This document shows, piece by piece, positions 61,281 to 64,000 of a DNA stretch of 64,000 nt. The position numbers and the translations under genes were made by a program. Position 1 is the stretch's first letter. Every line of letters begins with the position of its first letter. The notes beneath the pieces were generated by a model that saw only the letters and a program-made list of their open reading frames with translations, was not told the DNA's origin and ran no database searches. Origin of the DNA: Microbacterium sp. LWO12-1.2 (GTDB taxonomy: Bacteria; Actinomycetota; Actinomycetes; Actinomycetales; Microbacteriaceae); NCBI RefSeq assembly GCF_040675875.1, contig NZ_JBEGII010000001.1:620001-684000 (forward strand), in the 5' to 3' direction.

Positions 61281-61919
61281 TCAGGACCGCTCGGAGATGC
61301 TGACCAGCTGCAGCAGACCTTCTCCGGCGGGGGAGACCGTGGCGAGCACGGCCGAGGACTCCTGCGTCTCCTGGACGAGGGAGCGGTAGGCCGAAGTGAT
61401 CTCATCGCGCTGCACCGGATCCGCGGCACGGCCGCCGACCAGTACCCGCGGGACGAGGACGATGCCGCCATCGCGCACGAGCCGCAGCCCGTGGGCGACG
61501 TAGGCGATGACGTTCTCGGGGTCGGCATCGACCAGCACGATGTCGTAGGACTTCTCGTTCATGCGAGGAAGGACGTCGGACGCGCGGCCGGTGATGAAGC
61601 GCGCCTTGGTCGATGGGACCTTCGCATCGGAGAACGCCTGACGCGCCGCAGCCAGGTGCTCAGGCTCACTGTCGATCGTCGTGAGCACAGCCTGCGGAGC
61701 ACCTCGCAGCAGCCAGAGGCCGGAGACTCCGGCTCCGGTGCCGATCTCGACGATCGATCGCGCGTTGGTGGCCGCCGCCAGCACGGCGATCTGCGAGCCG
61801 ACGGCAGCGCTGATCGGTGCTGCCCCCAGTTCCACCGCGTGGGCGCGCGCGCGGGCGATCGCATCCGGTTCCACGATGGACTCGCGGATGAAGCGTGCGT
61901 TCGCGTCGTGCTCGCTCAT
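61281..61919 (-). CDS. O-methyltransferase (family 3)
   Basis: A 212-residue SAM-dependent O-methyltransferase of the catechol-OMT-like type. The N-terminal ARAHAVELGAAPISAAVGSQ positions the substrate pocket; SAM is bound by SIVEIGTGAGVSGLWLL and TIDSEPEHLAAAR; the metal-site DIVLVDADPENVI is intact. The acceptor is unknown. ATG 61919 is preceded by GGGAGAAC, and a minus-strand TATCCT near 61950 may be its -10. It is divergent from tatB. Confidence 0.85.
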   Translation of the reverse strand: MSEHDANARFIRESIVEPDAIARARAHAVELGAAPISAAVGSQIAVLAAATNARSIVEIGTGAGVSGLWLLRGAPQAVLTTIDSEPEHLAAARQAFSDAKVPSTKARFITGRASDVLPRMNEKSYDIVLVDADPENVIAYVAHGLRLVRDGGIVLVPRVLVGGRAADPVQRDEITSAYRSLVQETQESSAVLATVSPAGEGLLQLVSISERS

Positions 61920-61996
61920 GCCCTTGTTCTCCCTGCCTGCATATGAGTGTTTCCAGGATATTCGCTCCGTGTGCACCAGGAGCGCAGGCGCGACGG

Positions 61997-62002
61997 TAGC
62001 CT
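61997..62002 (+). promoter_or_regulatory. Leaderless -10 box for tatB
   Basis: TAGCCT ends six bases before ATG 62009, with GGACAG between. Confidence 0.5.
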
Positions 62003-62008
62003 GGACAG

Positions 62009-62383
62009 ATGCAATTCGGGCTCACCTTCGAGAAGCTGCTGCTGATCGGTCTCATCGTGGTGCTTATCGTGGGTCCGGACCGGCTGCCTCGCGTGGCCGA
62101 GGGCTTCGCGAAGTGGGTTCGCAAGGCCGGTGAGTACGTGCGCGACACCAAGTCGAAGATGCGCGACGAGATGGGCCCCGAGCTCGACGACGTCGATTGG
62201 CGCAAGCTCGATCCGCGTCAGTACGACCCGCGTCGCATCATCCGCGAGGCGCTCATGGAGGACCCTGCCCCGGCCGCCGCGGCCGCCGCGACGAAGACCG
62301 TCATCGCCGAGCCGGCGGCGCCGCGGATCCCGCAGGAGTTCAGCGCCACGAACAAGCCGCCGTTCGACGTCGAGGCCACGTGA
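62009..62383 (+). CDS. tatB: Sec-independent protein translocase TatB
   Basis: A 124-residue single-span protein. A short N-terminal helix (MQFGLTFEKLLLIGLIVVLI), then the hinge VGPDRLPRVAEGFAKWVRKA and a long amphipathic helix rich in Arg, Asp and Lys, are the TatA/TatB plan. The length, the Glu at residue 8 and the VGPDRLP hinge favour TatB over TatA. It recognises twin-arginine precursors with TatC. ATG 62009 is leaderless by its TAGCCT box. It is coupled by a GTGA overlap to the next gene; tatC is not in the window. Confidence 0.85.
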   Translation: MQFGLTFEKLLLIGLIVVLIVGPDRLPRVAEGFAKWVRKAGEYVRDTKSKMRDEMGPELDDVDWRKLDPRQYDPRRIIREALMEDPAPAAAAAATKTVIAEPAAPRIPQEFSATNKPPFDVEAT

Positions 62384-62997
62384 CCTCTGCCGCTCGAAGC
62401 GGCGGTGTCACGGATCGCGACCGCGCCGCCCTCGTGGCAGCGCTCATCTGCGCTGCCGGCGGCGTCCTGATCTGGTTTCTCTGGGTCCTCCCCGTCGCCG
62501 CATCCGTGGACGCCGCGGATACGCATCCGATGGGAGAGCCGGCCGTGGTGCAACTCGATGCCGGGCAGCGCGCCGGTATCTGGGGGAGAGGGATCTCGGC
62601 GAACCTCGGCACCATGGCCTGCACCGTCACCGCGCCGGACGGGGAGGGCGTGGCCACGCGCAGCGGCCCCTCGCTCGACTGGAGCGACACCCTGTGGTGG
62701 ATGACGCCGAAGTGGGGATTCGAGCAGAGTGCGCAGTTCACCGCCGCCGATGCCGGAACCTATCGGGTGAGCTGCGTGGACTCCCTCGACACCTATGACG
62801 GCGAGTTCCTGATCGCCGGCGATTCCTTCGGCGGCGGCAGCATCGGTCTCGGTCGCAACGGCGGCAGCGACTACGCGATCGGCTCGCTGCTGGCGTTCGG
62901 CGCCGTCTTCTGCCCGCCCGTGGCGATCATGCTCCTCATCATCATCGGTATCCGGCTCGCCCTCGCGAAGAGCCGGTCGAGCCGCGTGTCCCGCTAG
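62380..62997 (+). CDS. Membrane protein of unknown function
   Basis: A 205-residue protein with a first helix at about residues 18-42 (LVAALICAAGGVLIWFLWVL), an extracytoplasmic domain of about 120 residues (GRGISANLGTMACTVTAPDG; DAGTYRVSCVDSLDTYDGEF) with two cysteines that could form a disulfide, and a second helix near the C-terminus (CPPVAIMLLIIIGIRLALAK). GTG 62380 overlaps the tatB stop. No family is recognised. Its TAG stop shares a CTAG palindrome with the stop of the next, convergent gene. Confidence 0.6.
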   Translation: MTSAARSGGVTDRDRAALVAALICAAGGVLIWFLWVLPVAASVDAADTHPMGEPAVVQLDAGQRAGIWGRGISANLGTMACTVTAPDGEGVATRSGPSLDWSDTLWWMTPKWGFEQSAQFTAADAGTYRVSCVDSLDTYDGEFLIAGDSFGGGSIGLGRNGGSDYAIGSLLAFGAVFCPPVAIMLLIIIGIRLALAKSRSSRVSR

Positions 62998-63494
62998 CCG
63001 ATCTTCGCGCGGAGGGTCACGATGTCGTCGTCGGTGAGCAGAGCGCGGGGGATCGCGGTCGCGGCTGAGGCATCGCGCAGCTTGAACAGCACCGCGTCCT
63101 TGCCGGCGCGCATGCTCTGGAACGTGCTGTAGCGGATGTCGGAGCGGCGGCGACCGCTCCCCATCTGGAGCACGTCGTCGCCGAGCGCCACCCAGACGAC
63201 CGTCTCCGGAGGCATGGCGGCTCGAACTGCGCGGCGCGCACTCGACACACTCAGGACGATCGCGTAGGCGGCCAGGCCGAGGATCACGGGTGGCATCCAC
63301 GCGGCGAGACCGACCTCGTCCGGGCCGGCGGCGACCCGCGCGTTCAGGTTCAGGATGCTCAAGACGAACGCACCGGCGAGCGCGACCCACATCACGATCG
63401 CGAGCGGTCTGGTCAACGAGTACACGGTCGCGTCGTTGGCCATCCGCCGCAGCAGGCTCTCGTCGACGGTGAGCGAGCGGGGGGTCGTGGACAC
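62994..63494 (-). CDS. Membrane protein of unknown function, PH-like C-terminus
   Basis: A 166-residue protein. Two helices (LAIVMWVALAGAFVLSILNL and AAWMPPVILGLAAYAIVLSV) lie at about residues 30-85. The C-terminal 70 residues (ETVVWVALGDDVLQMGSGRR; SDIRYSTFQSMRAGKDAVLF) have a strand pattern like a small PH-type or YcxB-like domain, which is only a tentative reading. GTG 63494 is six bases after GAGAAT, a near-consensus -10. It is convergent with the 62380 gene. Confidence 0.6.
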   Translation of the reverse strand: MSTTPRSLTVDESLLRRMANDATVYSLTRPLAIVMWVALAGAFVLSILNLNARVAAGPDEVGLAAWMPPVILGLAAYAIVLSVSSARRAVRAAMPPETVVWVALGDDVLQMGSGRRRSDIRYSTFQSMRAGKDAVLFKLRDASAATAIPRALLTDDDIVTLRAKIG

Positions 63495-63516
63495 GCCCCT
63501 ATTCTCCCACGGCGAT

Positions 63517-64000
63517 TCAGCCCACGGAGATCGGCAGTGCGCGCCCGGAGAGGCCCCTGCCCTGTCGCGCGAGGGTGGCGGCGAGCTCGTTGATCGCCCG
63601 GGCTGCGGCATCCGCCGGCTCGCTCAGCACGACGGGATCTCCCGCGTCGCCTCCTGCCCGCAGCCTCGGGCTCAGCGGGATCGAGGCGAGCAACGGCACG
63701 GTGTCTCCCGCCTCCGAGAGCGCCCCGGCGACGGCTGCTCCGCCTCCGCTGCCGAAGAGATCGATGACGGTGCCGTCGGGGAGCGAGAACGCGGCCATGT
63801 TCTCGATGACACCGATCACGCGCTGGCCGGTCTGCCGGGCGACCAGGCCGCTGCGGATGGCGACCTCTGAGGCGGCCGTCTGCGGGGTCGTGACGACCAG
63901 CACCTCGGCGTGCGGCAGGAGCTGTCCGATCGAGATCGCGATGTCTCCTGTGCCGGGAGGCATGTCGATCAGCAGCACGTCGAGGTCACCGAAGAACACG
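63517..64000 (-). CDS. mrp: Mrp/NBP35-family P-loop ATPase (5' end outside window)
   Basis: The visible 161 codons are the C-terminal part of an Mrp-type iron-sulfur carrier ATPase. The diagnostic VLLIDMPPGTGDIAISIGQL (switch II) is followed by VTTPQTAASEVAIRSG and VIGVIENMAAF. The Walker A and any N-terminal DUF59 domain lie beyond the right edge. Mrp proteins load Fe-S clusters onto target apoproteins. The C-terminal CxxC of some members is absent here; the FGSGGGAAVA loop occupies its place. The stop is at 63517. Confidence 0.85.
   Translation of the reverse strand, partial: VFFGDLDVLLIDMPPGTGDIAISIGQLLPHAEVLVVTTPQTAASEVAIRSGLVARQTGQRVIGVIENMAAFSLPDGTVIDLFGSGGGAAVAGALSEAGDTVPLLASIPLSPRLRAGGDAGDPVVLSEPADAAARAINELAATLARQGRGLSGRALPISVG

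Noticed and set aside
1..64000. Mobile elements, prophage, CRISPR arrays, tRNA or rRNA genes
   Set aside because: No transposase, integrase, phage structural gene, regular spacer-repeat array, cloverleaf or rRNA-like segment was seen on either strand.

Overview
The window is a gene-dense, high-GC chromosomal segment with many GTG starts and short intergenic gaps. It comes from an actinobacterium, most likely a Microbacteriaceae member close to Microbacterium. The call rests on base composition, on the families present (DUF3117, DUF6328-like, fdxA followed by dapC, the nrtR-nadABC-nifS order, a Cds1-like cysteine desulfhydrase) and on the frequent placement of a TANNNT box six bases before the start codon, as expected of leaderless actinobacterial mRNAs. 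This is inference from remembered families; no search was run. I saw no tRNA, rRNA, CRISPR array, insertion sequence or prophage.

Layout. 1-4.2 kb: truncated rmuC, an epsilon-like exonuclease, a methyltransferase, ychF, a stop-free orphan frame and a VOC protein. 4.3-12.5 kb (minus): a tightly coupled seven-gene operon with a LysR regulator, a complete peptide-type ABC importer, a GNAT/C39-peptidase-like fusion and a Cds1-like cysteine desulfhydrase. The LysR and binding-protein frames are joined without a stop codon. 12.6-21.2 kb: small housekeeping and stress genes (DUF1684, coiled-coil protein, alpha/beta hydrolase-like, isochorismatase-like, ABC-F, HTH-only LysR, cysteine-free IscA-like, GNAT, Dps, acyltransferase) and a 48-codon Cys-pair ORF. 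21.2-26.7 kb: a DHA2 MFS exporter divergent from an ABC exporter, an SDR and a family-2 glycosyltransferase. 26.7-32.3 kb (minus): the nrtR-nadA-nadB-nadC-cysteine desulfurase operon behind a palindromic candidate NrtR operator. 32.3-35.8 kb: a sugar ABC operon (binding protein and two permeases, no ATPase) behind a 31-bp palindrome overlapping its -10 box. 35.8-40.6 kb: a tandem glycine riboswitch and gcvT-gcvH-gcvP, with a repeat element inserted in frame in gcvH. 40.6-46.7 kb: a second oligopeptide ABC operon and a PH-like membrane protein. 46.7-52.4 kb: a CPBP protease, typA, a secreted transglycosylase-like protein, an XRE-cupin regulator and azlCD. 52.4-61.2 kb: a small membrane protein, fdxA, dapC, gltA, a DEAD-box helicase, dapD, dapE, a mannosyltransferase-like protein and a DUF3117 protein. 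61.3-64 kb: an O-methyltransferase, tatB, two membrane proteins and a truncated Mrp ATPase.

Together the genes cover amino-acid and NAD metabolism (glycine cleavage, diaminopimelate synthesis, quinolinate-route NAD synthesis, citrate synthase), three nutrient importers and several exporters. The most unusual items are the thiol/peptide operon with its LysR-binding-protein frame fusion, a pair of 62-bp imperfect-palindrome intergenic elements, the repeat insertion in gcvH, the operator-like palindromes before nrtR and the sugar operon, and the recurrent leaderless promoter architecture.
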